64,000 nt of DNA from Oscheius sp. JU75 (Eukaryota > Nematoda > Chromadorea > Rhabditida > Rhabditidae). The position numbers and the translations under genes are program-made. The stretch spans positions 1,612,001-1,676,000 of the forward strand of contig JASJZC010000003.1 of the NCBI GenBank assembly GCA_037178855.1, given 5' to 3'. The notes beneath the pieces were generated by a model. The model was not told the DNA's origin. It saw only the letters and a program-made list of their open reading frames with translations, and searched no databases. Each line of letters opens with the position of its first letter. The stretch's first letter is position 1. Below, in pieces: positions 1 through 10,673 of this stretch.

Positions 1-167
1 GCCTCTGCTAACTCACGGGCAATTTGCCGATTGTTCTCGTTCACGAGCTGCAGCAGCCTTGATTCGTCGAAACTTGTTGGGCGACCTGACCTTGGTTCAT
101 CTTTGACGCTTTTCTCTGCAAACTTTGTGTTGTGTCTGCCGAAACAATCTGAAGAGATAAAGAGAAG
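1..167 (-). mobile_element. mariner-type transposase N-terminal fragment
   Basis: Read on the minus strand, one open frame from about 147 to the window edge gives a helix-turn-helix N-terminus of mariner (SETMAR-like) transposases, with the stretch DEPRSGRPTSFDE followed by LLQLVNENNRQIARELAE. In mariner elements this region binds the inverted repeats. The frame runs off the left edge, so catalytic residues cannot be judged. The sequence before it (cttcag) could be a splice acceptor. Probably a transposon remnant, less likely a domesticated gene. Confidence 0.7.
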
Positions 168-409
168 AGAGTGACTTTTATATATTTATTTTAGGCAAAA
201 TAAATAGATGAACTTTAGAGAGAGGAAGAGAGGTTATATGGTAAGAATGGAAAAACGAGTGACGTGAGGGGACGTCACTTGGAAAAACAAGCATGAATCC
301 TAAATAGGGAAGCGAACGAATGTTCGCCCGAGATGCAGTAGCAATCATGGCGGAACCCGCGAGTTGCGTGACTCTGTGACTATGGGCGCGCATTCAAATA
401 GAGCCAGAC

Positions 410-2703
410 TCAGCAGTTTGGAAGACTATTCGTAACATAAGTATGAGCAGTTATCAGGGTCAATTTTCCTTTCTGGGAAAGGGAAAAGTACATCTCTTTG
501 AAGAGTTCGTCACTTGCTTCATTCTTCCTAACCAAACTGAAAGAGTAATTGCCCGATTGGGAGAAGCCTCCTTTGATGACAGCTGGCTTAGGATCCGTAG
601 CGGTAAGCAGAACTTTCGCAAAATACTTTCCAGCTGCTTCCTTCATTTGATCTCCAGACATTGAATAAATTGGCTTGAACAAAATTGTTCATACAACTAA
701 GGGAAAAGCTATACCGATTCTAAGTGGCCGTGTTTGGCTACATGATGAACGACAGTGGCTGTGTCACGCATTTTACAGATCGTGCCTTTCAGAATTTGCA
801 GGACCTGCTTGTGTATTTGTGAATTTGTTTTTTGTAAATTGTTCAATTGGATGCCGTCAACAAAGTCTGAAAACGCATGTTCATACACTTCGCCCTATTT
901 CCGAGTGCAATTCCCTTTTTGACAAGCTACACTCATTGAAAACCTCCTATCAGTTGCTATCTTTTTTTACTAAAGCGCAATGGTGTCTGTCCGTCATGGT
1001 GTCCGCACAATTGCCTGTCAACACTAACATTCCCAAAATGTTGACAAGTCATTTCATGTCAAGAGACAAGGGGACGAGCCAGCTGTGAAGGAAGGGGGAA
1101 GCGGCGAAGCAGCCGGTTATACATTTTAAGTCAAGCCTAATGCTGTCGAAAAATTTCCCACCTCCACACTCCTTTTCAAAATTGAGGAACCGTGTAATAA
1201 TGGCGTCTGGTTCCAGTAGAATTTTATCCATAATGTGTGTCTTATCTACAACTGATTCTGTACAAAGTTAGAAACAAAGTCATGTTTACCAATCCAATGC
1301 ACCATGACTAGACTCATTCCAGGTGGATTGGGGCTATCTTCTTTGTGTACCTCCTTTTTGTAACACGCAACAACTCCCGTGACTTCGTCTACGTATTTTT
1401 TGCTAAATGAATCGGTTTTGACGTGAACCTTTGACCTCTCACTCAAAGGGTACTGTGTTCCTCAGTTTGTTCCGGTATCTATTTTCTCTGTATACCTCCC
1501 TTCCGTTCTTTCTTACATGTTGTCCTTGTTCACGCAGTTTTTGCATGGCATCTGCTACAGTTGCGCCTCTAACCTTTACCTCATCAGGAACGTATTTTCC
1601 TTTCTTTTCAGCTTGCATTATAAAGGCGATGTTGTACAAGATTGGCCAATTATTGTCATTGTTGATGTCTACTGGAAATACTTAGTAGGCAACTTACGGA
1701 CCAAAAACTAACTGGATGAAGTATCCAGATCTTTACATTTCTCTACAACAGAACGACGATCAAGATTCTGTTCTATTGGCATTCTCTCGTGGTTGCGGAA
1801 TTTGTCACTAATCTTAATTTTACTGTTTTCGGCCGATGAATACAAATCTATCAGACGAGGTTTGGGGGGCATTCCCAGTTTTTCAGCCTTTTTTTCCAGA
1901 GTATTCAGGTTCTCTAAAAAACAAGAATCGTTACCAAAATAGTGACAAATCACTGGAAAACTATATTAACTTACTTTGAATGCTGTCATAGTGTACCTTC
2001 TGAAGCACAGCCATGTTACAAGCCTTGCCGGCTGCATCCTTTACCTTAAACAAAGCTCTAGCGAAGCTACGGCATGACTCTCCTCTATTTACAATCTTGC
2101 CAGTGTCTGAAGGAAAGCTATTAACTCGACTAGTTGGCTCACCTTTATTTCTTCCTTTTACCATCGAGTCTACGAGCTTTTCAAGTCCATGTACTTGATA
2201 GGGTTTCACCGTCTGGAAGTAACTTTAGGCATCTCGTTTGTCTTTAAACCTCAATCGGGAAGATCTGTTCACCATCGGAATTGAACATTTGCAGATCGTA
2301 GGGAACCCCCTCGCAGTCTTCGCCCAGAGTTTTTATCAAATTGTTCGCGTCGTCGTATTTTTTTTTAATATCTGTAACACTGCAACATGTGGGCTGGGTT
2401 TTGAGAACGTCAGACAAAGTTTTGAACATGCTATCTGAAACATGATGATATGTATTGTGTCAGTTTTAAAAAACCATTCGAAGGGTTTTTCTCTCTGCTC
2501 CGAAGCTTTGTAATGGTCGCCTTCAGCACGACAAGTAAGCGGAAATAGTGCATGTGATATACATCATTGGGATCATTGGGATCATTGGGAACCTTGGGAA
2601 CAGTTAGCACCACAAATCCATCTTCGTCTTCTTTTCTCTTCAAGAGAGCATCCGTCTGATTAGCGAATAGAATATTGCACAGAAGATCAATTTCACGTTT
2701 GTT
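410..2703 (-). CDS. unknown multi-exon protein, paralogue A of a three-copy family
   Basis: I do not recognise this protein. Its exons align one by one with the genes at 10674-12812 and 38119-41731. On the minus strand they lie at about 2703-2490 (starts NKREIDLLCNILF, then HMHYFRLL), 2431-2250, 2205-1980, 1920-1710, 1640-1440 (KKGKYVPDEV), 1435-1262 (SLVMVHWIGK), 1235-1159 (DKTHIMDKILLEPDAIITRF), 873-720 (ICKMRDTATVVHHVAKHG) and 682-410 (GGFSQSGNYSFSL). The 5' end is lost: upstream of the first visible exon lies an RTE retroposon relic from about 2738. The last exon is preceded by ttttg where the paralogue has tttag, so its acceptor may be lost. A dispersed repeat sits in the intron at 971-1118. 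Probably a decaying copy. The exon structure is well supported by the paralogues; the function is unknown. Confidence 0.6.
971..1118 (+). repeat. copy of the AAAGCGCAATGGTGTCTGT dispersed repeat
   Basis: Begins taaagcgcaatggtgtctg and ends gcggcgaagcagccgg. The same ends recur at 18102-18313, 38714-38998 and 45370-45580, and partial copies at 12967-13102, 18571-18990 and 33204-33320. This copy sits in an intron of gene A and contains a segment shared with 18820-18990 (tgtccgcacaattg, then caaggggac). Confidence 0.6.
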
Positions 2704-2869
2704 CTGAAATGAACATACACAAACCGTATAATGAGAAATCGCCTGCGTCGACTACATCAAAGCTTTCGACTCAATTGAGCATGGTGCCTTTTGAAATGCC
2801 CTTAATCGACAAGGTGTGCCGGCGAAGATGATCCGCGTCCTCCAGCTCATCTACAACACAACTAAGACC

Positions 2870-4076
2870 TATACTCTTTTTTTAATGAAATTTTTTTTAC
2901 CCTTATCCGAGTCTGCTGGAGATTATGGGGATCAATTTTCAAAAAATTAGCATGTGCAAAAGTTTGGCAATTCCAGAGAACTTCGTCAGAAACGAAGCCA
3001 TCTGAGTGTAAAACATGTAAAAATCTTAAGTACAAATGTTAAAACGTTTCGAAGCGAATGTTTTTACTCTTCTTCGTTATCATGCCGTCGGCTTGTCGAC
3101 TTTCTCATGAAGAACAAGCCTCCATTCGTGCCCTGAAGATTGCTGAACATTCGAACATCCAAATTGCGAAGCAGTTAGGAAGAAACAAGGGCTGTATTAG
3201 ATGTTTCTTGAGCAATCCGAACTACGGAAACAAGCCGGTTCCTGCACGCCCCAGGAAAATTGGAGATCGCTTCGAACTCCTCAATCAGCTGCAATCAGAT
3301 CAAGGCTGATCTGCGTCGTCCTCCGAGCTGTCCATTCTGTACCGTACATCGACCGGGAACTGAAACTGCTTACTCCTAATCTCAATGCACAGCACAAGGT
3401 GAACCGCGTGGCTTTTGCTCGGAATAACATGGCCATGCAATGTCACAAGGATAGTCACTACGTTTTTCTGATAGTTTTTGCAGATTTTGTTCTCGGACGA
3501 GAAGAGATGGGCTCTGGACGGTCCTGACGGAGACCGTGGCTACTGGAGAGACAGCCGCAAGCCGGCTGTTCAGTTGCCGAAACGCTCGTTCGGAGGTGGC
3601 GGCGTCATGATTTGGGCAGCGTTCCACAGTGGTGGAGTCCTGGATCTTCATTTCGTTACGGGTCGACTGAATGGTCCAGATTATCAGCAGATTCTGACGA
3701 GAATCTCTTTGAAGTTTTGACTCAAAAGATCTACAAGGATAATCGAAGGTTCACCAACCTTGCCAAGCTTCGTCGGGAGATCCAACGGGCCTGAAACAGC
3801 TTCCCGCCAACAACTTTCCTGAAACTGGTCAACAGCATGCCTGATCGGATTTTCAAAGTCATCCAAAAGAACGGGGATTTTATCGGCTGATCCATTTCGC
3901 GTCCCTTGTTGTTGAATAATAAATTATAGTTGCTCCGGTTGCCTTTTTAAACAACTTTCTCTGGGGTTGCCAAACCTTTGCACATGCTAATTTTATTAAA
4001 AATTGATCCCTCTAATCCCCAGCAGACTCGGATAAGGGTCAAAAAAAGGTTTGCCGAAATTTTGCACATGAGTATA
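2870..4076 (+). mobile_element. Tc3-like (Tc1/mariner) transposon inserted in an RTE element
   Basis: Terminal inverted repeats of about 75 bp are visible. The left arm contains acccttatccgagtctgctg (2899-2918), and its reverse complement lies at 4020-4039. Both arms continue inward through tagcatgtgcaaaggtttggc-like sequence (left to about 2977, right from about 3962). The outermost bases read TATACTC at 2870 and GAGTATA at 4070-4076, which fits a TA target duplication. The host on both sides is the same RTE relic, so this element is the younger insertion. Confidence 0.8.
3082..3890 (+). pseudogene. Tc3-like transposase pseudogene
   Basis: Starts at ATG 3082 (MPSACRLSHEEQASIR) with a Tc3-type N-terminal helix-turn-helix domain. 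It resumes in another frame at 3487 with the first catalytic aspartate in FSDEKRWALDGPDGDRGYWR, then KRSFGGGGVMIWAAF, and ends with NSMPDRIFKVIQKNGDFIG and a stop near 3888. The segment that should hold the second and third acidic residues is missing after LTRISLKF at 3717. A TGA replaces the Trp expected in the C-terminal QRAWNSFP block (3792). The element is therefore non-autonomous. The GPDGxRxYWRD block is a strong Tc3 signature. Confidence 0.85.
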
Positions 4077-4680
4077 TTTGCGAGTATGCGACAAACGAGT
4101 GAGAGTTAACATGCAAAGAGGTGTACTTCAAGAAGTTTCGCCTTCTCTATTCACGAAGATGTAAACTTGGACTAGGATGGACTCGGAGTCAATAATTTCT
4201 GCAAAACATCCGATACGCCGACGACACGGTCTTTTCTCACATACGGCGGAAGAACTCGAGAAAATGCTAGTGTACCTAGCTCAGCGGAGCTCAGAAGTAG
4301 GCCTTACTTTGAATTGTCAATTAACCAAGTTGATGACCAAATGCAATTACACTCCAAACACAGTCAATGTCCAAAATGCCAGAGCTACATCTATATAGGA
4401 TCCAGGGTCTCATTCGACAGGAACAGACGAACTAAAGTAGAACTGGGCCAGGAAGATAGCGAATATGAAAGACGATAGATGGACGAAAAGCCTCACAGAA
4501 TGGAGACCGTGGAGGAGAAGAAGAATGTCTGGTAGACCGAAGTCCAGATGGAGGGACGAATTTATAGCTCGGTTAGGAGAAGTATGGATGAGAACTGCGC
4601 GGATGAGCACCGAGCTTTGGAAGACTAGCATGTTGCGACATATGCAAAATATATGATAACAAAATAAATCTAAATCTAAA

Positions 4681-5349
4681 TAATGAGAAATAGTCAGTTC
4701 ATGCTAAACTTTTCAACATTCCTCTGATTGTGAGCCGAAAATGGGTTGAAGTCGGCCAGAGCCGCTCTTCGGTAGTGCCCAGGAAAGTTATGGTACTTTT
4801 CGTATCACAAATAGCAAAGAAAATTCGCTGTCTTTTTTCCGCGTGACTATTGTGTAAAAAGTATTCGAAAGCAATGTAAAAAGGGGAGGTTGTGGAGCTT
4901 ATTTTTCCCAAAATGTACTTTTGTATAAATGTGTACCATGTTCGATTAGCTAACATAAATATTCACGCCCGATAGGAAAACTGACTTGTTCAAAATACTG
5001 AAAGAGCCCTTCCTCGTAATTCTTGAAAGCAGTCTGTTCGAATCGTAAGGTACCTGAAAATTTGATGTCTTAATAACTAGCTGCTGTTCTACGGAGCTTA
5101 TTGAAGTCAGCCATCTGAGCAGGACAGTTGAAGGAAGACAGTTGAAGGAAATGTTTTTTCTTATCTCTTCCTGTGAGTCCTGATGGCTAGTGGTACTCTA
5201 CAACAACAAAATTGCAATTTCCGTTATCGTGTGTACAAACACAATTTCCTACGCACTAACGTACACACACAGAGACACCGTTGTACTTTAATAAGAGAGA
5301 AATTGTAGATAAGGAAGCTTACGTTTCGGAAAATGTATATCCGGAACTG
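4681..5349. other. no gene recognised
   Basis: AT-rich sequence with scattered stops in every frame. I see no splice-bounded coding segment, tRNA or long inverted repeat here. Confidence 0.4.
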
Positions 5350-6115
5350 AGCTTTTCTGAATAGAAAACTACCTTAAGAAGCAGAATAAACTACTACTCA
5401 GCCACGTAATTTCGGTGCAAGCAGAGAATGGCTGTCCTTATCTTGGAAGCCGTATGGCACAGTCTTTGCGACGGCGCCTCATACATGAACGCACAGAGTT
5501 TTTGTCTATCTTTGAGATCGTAAACGACAGCAAGGCCATGTAAATCAACAAGGATACCATGTTCGTCACAAACGAATTTTCCATCGAACAAGATGTCATT
5601 CGATAGTCCTTTGGATAAGAAATCCGGCGTATACTCCCAACTTTGCCTAATCCCTCTCTGAGCCGAGATCAAAAGTCTAGAGTGCAATCAATGTTGACTT
5701 GCCATCAAGCATTGGCAATAACTTATGAGCAATATTACTTGATCGCTTCGGTTTTGTGTCCACAAAATAGAGAGAACGGTTTCATACTGTAACTGTGCCC
5801 AATTTCGAAGGATCGTTTGCTACGTGATAGCTATCTCTAGCGAGACCATAAAACTCTTATCACCTGAAAACCGACTTCTTAGCGATAAGACAGATCGTTG
5901 AATCACAGTATGGATTGCTTATATCAAACAGAGAAGGACGAGAGTGTCGTGATGCAGAATTAAAGCCAGGCATTTTAAAACTTTTGTATAAGTGTTTCGA
6001 TTAAAATTGTTCCACCTTGTACAAATAGTCTCGCGTAACATCGACCCAAAATATTGACGTCTTCTTATCAATGCAGTTCTTACCAATCGCCGCTCTTTCT
6101 TCATCCAACCGTATT
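5350..6115 (-). repeat. inverted duplicate block (partner 36850-37960) with a short conserved ORF
   Basis: The sequence is repeated in opposite orientation at 36850-37960, for example gacgtcttcttatcaatgcag near 6056 against ctgcagtgataagaatacgtc near 36895. Within it, 5394-5687 (minus) encodes a 97-residue frame whose C-terminal part (LAVVYDLKDRQKLCAFMYE, then ASKIRTAILCLH) is matched in the partner (ALAVVYDLKDRQKPCVFMYE, then ASKIRAAILCLH, then a stop). The conserved frame suggests a coding exon, but I cannot assign a family. Confidence 0.5.
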
Positions 6116-7150
6116 CCCCTCTGGTACGTCTTATTTCCAGCCTGTGAAAATGAATATTCTAGTTCAGTATGGTCAAATTTCGTGAGACGCTTTTGAAAAG
6201 TTTCTCAAGGAGTTACTTGTCAAGCTAACCTTGACAAGTAACTCGTTTCAGCGATTAAATTGTTTTTGACAAGATCTGGCAAGTTCAGAAATTCAGTTGG
6301 AACCAAGTGCGCTGGGAGCATGTTGCTCCTCGACGCTCTGTTGACTTCTTAGACTGACCAGGTTTCAAGCGTAAAAAATAGCTGCATTAGTGCCGGCTGA
6401 ACTGTTTGGTACTAGGTAGAATTGCGATGGTAATGCATGATTACGCACTTGTCCTGTGTCAAAGCAACAACCTCCTGCCACAAGACTACTCTCAGACTGA
6501 ATTTGCCAACTTTTAGCATGTCAAGGATAAAGAGTCTTGGCTTACTGTAGAGTTTGACTTCGAATGTCTCTTATGGCCTTTAAGCCGAGAGGGGAAGCAG
6601 TAATAAGGACAACTTATTTTCAAAACCAGCCATCTGCGACGTCGTTCTGGATAAAGTTAAAAGTGTTGAAGTGTCAAAACTGAAGACAATCGAAAGAATT
6701 TGTCAGAGGCTTTACTGACGCTTATACGGTAGACAGACTCATCATTTATTTGATTGGCTGTTTTACTCGCAGCTATTTCTCCGAACTCCTTTTTCCCACC
6801 TTTACAAAGAGTTCTCGCTCACTGATCCAATTGGATCAATTCGATGAAACTTTTTAACACTATACCTTCCTCTCTCCTACAATGGGTCTCCGATCCTGTT
6901 GGCTACCGGTCTCCCTCTCACTTTTACGGCCGCTTTTGAGTCATTTCCATTTTGTTCGAGTCGAGCTTTAAACTTTGACGGTAAAGAAACAATCAGGTTT
7001 TTTCTTTTGTTTCTTTTTCAAGGCTTAGTGCCGCTACGAAATTATACTGATGCCGATTTTCAACTGGAGAGGCGAGTTTAGTTCAAAGCAAGAGTATTGG
7101 ACTTTATTTCCGATTTAAAACTATACGCCCTTCATAACAGGAGGTAGGAC
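6116..7150. other. intergenic stretch with one perfect short palindrome
   Basis: No supported gene. At 6210-6244 a 15-bp stem (gagttacttgtcaag) faces its exact complement across the 5-nt loop ctaac. The TTGACAAGT core of the stem recurs near 18680, 7535 and 33302, all in repeat-derived DNA. Confidence 0.5.
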
Positions 7151-8564
7151 TACAGTGCGCGTCAAAAATATAGGGACACCCCTAAAATCGCGATAGCGGA
7201 CGCGCTTTACAATTTTAGACTTTGGGAGTATTTCCATCGAATTCCTCGTGCTCTAAAACCGTTATAGTCATTTTTTTTCGGAAAGAATGGTTCAAAAATG
7301 CGGACGTGATACCGTAGTTCAAGGAAAAACGCCAGCGTCATAAATATAGGGATATCTTCAAATATTCTAGATTTCCTTCAGATTTCCTTCGCGTTTTTAT
7401 CGTTTTCCCTTATAGTTTCGTTATTATCGTACCTTTACAATTGGCAAAATGTGTCCGTCTGGGACACAAGTCTAATCTGGGATAACACTTGACAATGTTT
7501 ATGAACTTTTCTGTCAAGTACTATCTTAGATTAAAGTTGACAAGACAAGTCAGGGCAGAAGTTGCAAAATCAACACTGACAGAGTCGCTTCGCCAGGAGC
7601 GTAAGCGACTGAACTTATCTGATCTTTTGAACTGTTTGACTAAGTCAAGTTAATGCAAGAAGAAACTATTTTGAGTTGGCAAGTTACTGTTATTGCTTTT
7701 GCTTCTTGAGGAGTTTTTGCTCCATGCTCAATAAAACCGCCGACCAGGCGGTGAAGTTGACTGATTAATAATATTCTAGAATGCCTCGTGCCAAACGACT
7801 TTCGGAGGTTGAACAAGGCCAATTGACTGCTCTACATGATGCCGATCACAGTCTTTGTCAAATTGCCAAACAATTGAAGAGATCTGTAAACTATCAGCCA
7901 GTTTTCCAATAACGAACGCCGTTGCAATAAATTCAGCTCAGGACGATCGCATGTGCTGACTCCGAGAGATGAAAACCACATTCGTCGCTTGGTTTCCAAC
8001 ACCACGATCTCGGCAAATCAGGTTCGCACTGAGATTTTGACGACTGCATCGAAGTCGACAATCCTCCAAGCCATCCACAGAAATGACAGCATCCTTCGAT
8101 AGCAAATGAAGAAAGCCCCGATGCAAAAACTGCACCAGAAGCAGGCTAGAGTTGTCTTCGCTCGCGCTAACATGTATCTCGAATGGAACAAGGATTGTTT
8201 TTTTTTCGGTTTCACTCATTACTGGCGTGTTCTGCGCAATGCGCCAAAGTAATTCTCTCGATGAAAGTTTGGAGGAGGATCATGCATGCTCTAGGCGAGG
8301 TTCTGCAGCCTCGGACCGCTGAACATTGCCTTCATTACCTGCCGAGTGAACGCGAAGGATTATCAGGACGTTTTGAAAGATCATATGATCTCTTTTCTCC
8401 AAGCGAACCCAGGTCGTGGACTAATTCCAAGCTCCTGACCAGCTGAAAAAGGCTATCCTCAAAGCCTGGGATGCCTGATTTCTCTGGCCCAGAATTTGAT
8501 CAGCAGCATGCCTAATCGTCTTATGGATGTCATTGTAAACTACGGAGGTTCTACTCGTTATTGA
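7151..8564 (+). mobile_element. Tc1/Tc3-like transposon relic with IR/DR-like left end
   Basis: The left end after TA at 7151 reads cagtgcgcgtcaaaaatata then gggacacc. A second degenerate copy of the same motif (gcgtcataaatatagggata) lies at about 7335-7354, roughly 170 bp further in. This double-direct-repeat layout is known from IR/DR-type Tc1 elements. I cannot find the matching right end beyond the transposase stop at 8564, so the right terminus is probably lost. Between the two lies a short inverted repeat at 7473-7540 that is also found, diverged, at 26690-26840. Confidence 0.7.
7781..8564 (+). pseudogene. Tc1/Tc3-like transposase pseudogene
   Basis: ATG at 7781 opens MPRAKRLSEVEQGQLTAL and a Tc3-type helix-turn-helix (LCQIAKQLKRS). 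The frame then breaks and resumes with SHVLTPRDENHIRRLVSNTT. An in-frame TAG near 8099 is followed by LHQKQARVVFARANMYLEWN. The catalytic block with the first Asp is deleted. The C-terminal part survives as VNAKDYQDVLKDHMISFLQ and SSMPNRLMDVIVNYGGSTRY with its natural stop at 8562-8564. It has several frame breaks and is inactive. Confidence 0.85.
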
Positions 8565-8605
8565 GCATAGTTAATACGCACTTTATACGCCCTCTTCAAA
8601 ACGGT

Positions 8606-8649
8606 GTAGGACTATACACCTCTTTTCAAAAAGAGGCGTATAGTCCTAC
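8606..8649. repeat. 44-bp palindromic hairpin
   Basis: gtaggactatac (8606-8617) pairs perfectly with gtatagtcctac (8638-8649). The inner arms cctctttt and aaaaagagg pair as well. A related single arm, gtaggactacag, occurs at 7144-7155 at the left end of the Tc1-like relic, so this may be part of that element's lost right border or a host sequence flanking it. Confidence 0.6.
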
Positions 8650-8659
8650 AGCAGCCGTC

Positions 8660-8999
8660 TCCAACGGCTTCGCCGCCCTTTTGTCTGTTGCAGAAACCTT
8701 CGTGCTTTAGATAGTAGAGATCCTACTGTGACGTATTCCGCCTATTGCGCATATGTTTAAAAGTTCAAAACAATAACATAATGTTTTCGCCTGTCATCTC
8801 TTATGTAAGATGTATTGCTTCTCTTCACACTACCTTTTTTCAATTCATATTTTTCAGGGAATGTCAACTTTTGAGCTAAGAGGCAATTTATACCACTCAT
8901 CTTCTAATATTCCAGAAAGCAGCAGGGTATCAGAAACAGAAACGGAATAATAGGACTCTTCAGGCCGGTTCTAATTTCATCTGGAAAGCCCTTGTTTCT
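8660..8999. other. no gene recognised
   Basis: Region between the Tc1-like relic and the F-box-like family gene. No supported coding exon, though a poorly conserved 5' exon of the downstream gene could lie near its right end. Confidence 0.3.
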
Positions 9000-10363
9000 C
9001 GCCTGCTATTGAGCCTAAATCCCATTATTTGTCAACTCACCCCCTCGAAGAATACGTCCGGGTCACAAAGAGAGCCAGTTACACGGCTCGAGCTGGAAGG
9101 ACAAAATGTGAGTGTCTAATGAATGTAATTGGAAAACATATATGGGATTAACGTGACATTCTTAGCATTTGTAGGACGTCTACTTGACTGACAGCAAAAC
9201 TCGTCAACCAGTACGTTTTGAATTGAGCAACGACAACAGGGAAGAACTTCTGAGATTTGAACCGAAGCACATTGACGTGGTAAGTTTGACCTAATACGAA
9301 AAAGTTTTTGACTCAATGTGAAACACAGGCGTGTCCAAAACGGTACTGTGAATGATACTTCGAGATTTGTTTCCTTATTTATAACGAGTTTTTTTCCCCT
9401 TGCAGTACACTCCAGTCTTCGGCACCAAAACCAGCCGACTGATGAAAAAGGAAAAAAAAAAACCTTCTCCTGAATCCACAAACGAATGGAAGGACCTCTG
9501 TCGCTTTGTCATGAAGCATTTTGGACTACACATGAATAGGGAAGGCAACGTCTTGGACGACTCCAAAGTTCCCGACTATGTTGAGACGTTGAAATTCGGA
9601 GCTAAGCTCTTCCCCACCAAACTCTTCGAAAACTGTCTCAAGGTTTAACTAATTTGAAATATGTCTGTCATTCAATTTGTTCAAGAAATGGAACAAGGAA
9701 ACGACGGCTCTGGCGGAATTGTCCGTTTCCTTCAAGGAACAACTGGAGGACAAGCAGAAAGCGGCCAAAGGACTTCTATCCGGGCTCAAATTTGAGAAGG
9801 TTTGGTCACCATCAATTCATGATGAGAGTCCCTTCTGTGACGCTGAACTATCGGAGTATGAGGACTGGCTAGAAAGAGTATCAGAATTTTTCTTCCAGCC
9901 TTTCAATCAAGTCTTCCAGAAACATTCCCTCACTCTGCATGACGATCCAGTTCTTCTCTACGCCGCTCTTTCGGCTAATGAAGAAAAATTGGCTGCCCTA
10001 GCCATCGCTGATCATTGCATCAAGCTCTCCTTCTGCTATCTGAAAGACGAAGGAGCATTCTTTAAACTGAGGGACAGATTCATGGAGATCACCAAGTCAT
10101 ATGATTACGACTGCGTGTGCGAGCCAAAGTTTGACGCAATGCTTCAGCGGTTGCGACTTTCAGTTGCTTCTCCACATGAATGGTTCAATTCTATTGATGG
10201 TCTGAGATGCGTTAATGATCCCCAGAACAGGCCTGGCCCTATCGATGAGGCTGTCTCGAGCCCCATATCGAAGCTTGAAGAGCTTTCGAAGGAATCTTTC
10301 GAAGGAAGCTTTCGAAGGATGGCTGACTTCGAATGGCTCCGTAGGACAGTTGCTGTATATTGA
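9000..10363 (+). CDS. F-box-like family protein, copy I
   Basis: Paralogue of the intact gene at 35267-36760. Exons supported by phase: 9175-9279 (DVYLTDSKTRQPVRF), 9406-9642 (YTPVFGTKTSRLM, EWKDLCRFVMKHFGLHM), 9686-9877 (KWNKETTALAEL, EKVWSPSIHDESPFC) and 9920-10363 (KHSLTLHDDPVLLYAALS, LRDRFMEITKSYDYDC). Exon lengths of 105 and 192 nt equal those of the paralogue. An upstream exon ends at 9107 (EPVTRLELEGQN), where the paralogue has its F-box-like exon, but I cannot fix its start and no F-box core is evident. The C-terminus runs past the paralogue's stop and adds about 50 residues to 10363. Function unknown; F-box proteins generally recruit substrates to SCF ubiquitin ligases, but only the paralogue shows that motif. 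Confidence 0.65.
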
Positions 10364-10590
10364 GACATTCTTTTACAGGTGCCCTACGACCCAAGCAGAC
10401 TGCTTTCGAGGCTTTCGAGGAAGAGTTCTTTCAGTATTTTGAACAAGTCAGTTTTCCTATCGGGCGTGAATGTTTATGTTAGCTAACGTTACTTTTGAAT
10501 GCTTTTTATATGTCTTCAATAACCTCGACTGGATCGGTACGATAAACTGTAACTTGTAAAGTCAATTTATTAGTCGCTCTGCAGCCCACA
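10300..10590 (+). repeat. direct duplicate of 33575-33830
   Basis: Starts ggatggctgacttcgaatgg and runs through ctgctttcgaggctttcgag and caagtcagttttcctatcgg, with only scattered differences from 33575-33830. Confidence 0.8.
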
Positions 10591-10673
10591 CAGACTGCTT
10601 ACCGACCGAAAGGGTCTTACCTTGCGTAACCAAAAATAAACGCTGCACTCGTAATCACAATTTTCTCTTACAG

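Larger units (their letters stand above)
2738..4680 (+). mobile_element. RTE-clade non-LTR retrotransposon relic, split by a Tc3-like element
   Basis: The left part (2745-2870) encodes a reverse-transcriptase stretch, DYIKAFDSIEHGAF, an in-frame TGA, then NRQGVPAKMIRVLQLIYN. The right part (about 4080-4640) carries the RYADDT box region in a shifted frame (around 4198-4230), AEELEKMLVYLAQRSSEVGL, and the RTE C-terminal tail around WTKSLTEWRPWRRRRMSGRP and SRWRDEF. The 3' end shows the short AAATCTAAATCTAAATA repeat tail at 4660-4682 that is typical of RTE elements. Frames are broken by stops and shifts, and the element is interrupted at 2870-4076. It therefore cannot encode a working reverse transcriptase. 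The YADD and fingers motifs are visible; assignment to the RTE clade rests on the C-terminal tail and the 3' repeat. Confidence 0.75.

Noticed and set aside
675..1088. 137-codon plus-strand ORF
   Set aside because: It is antisense to the well-conserved KMRDTATVVHH exon of gene A and runs into a repeat.
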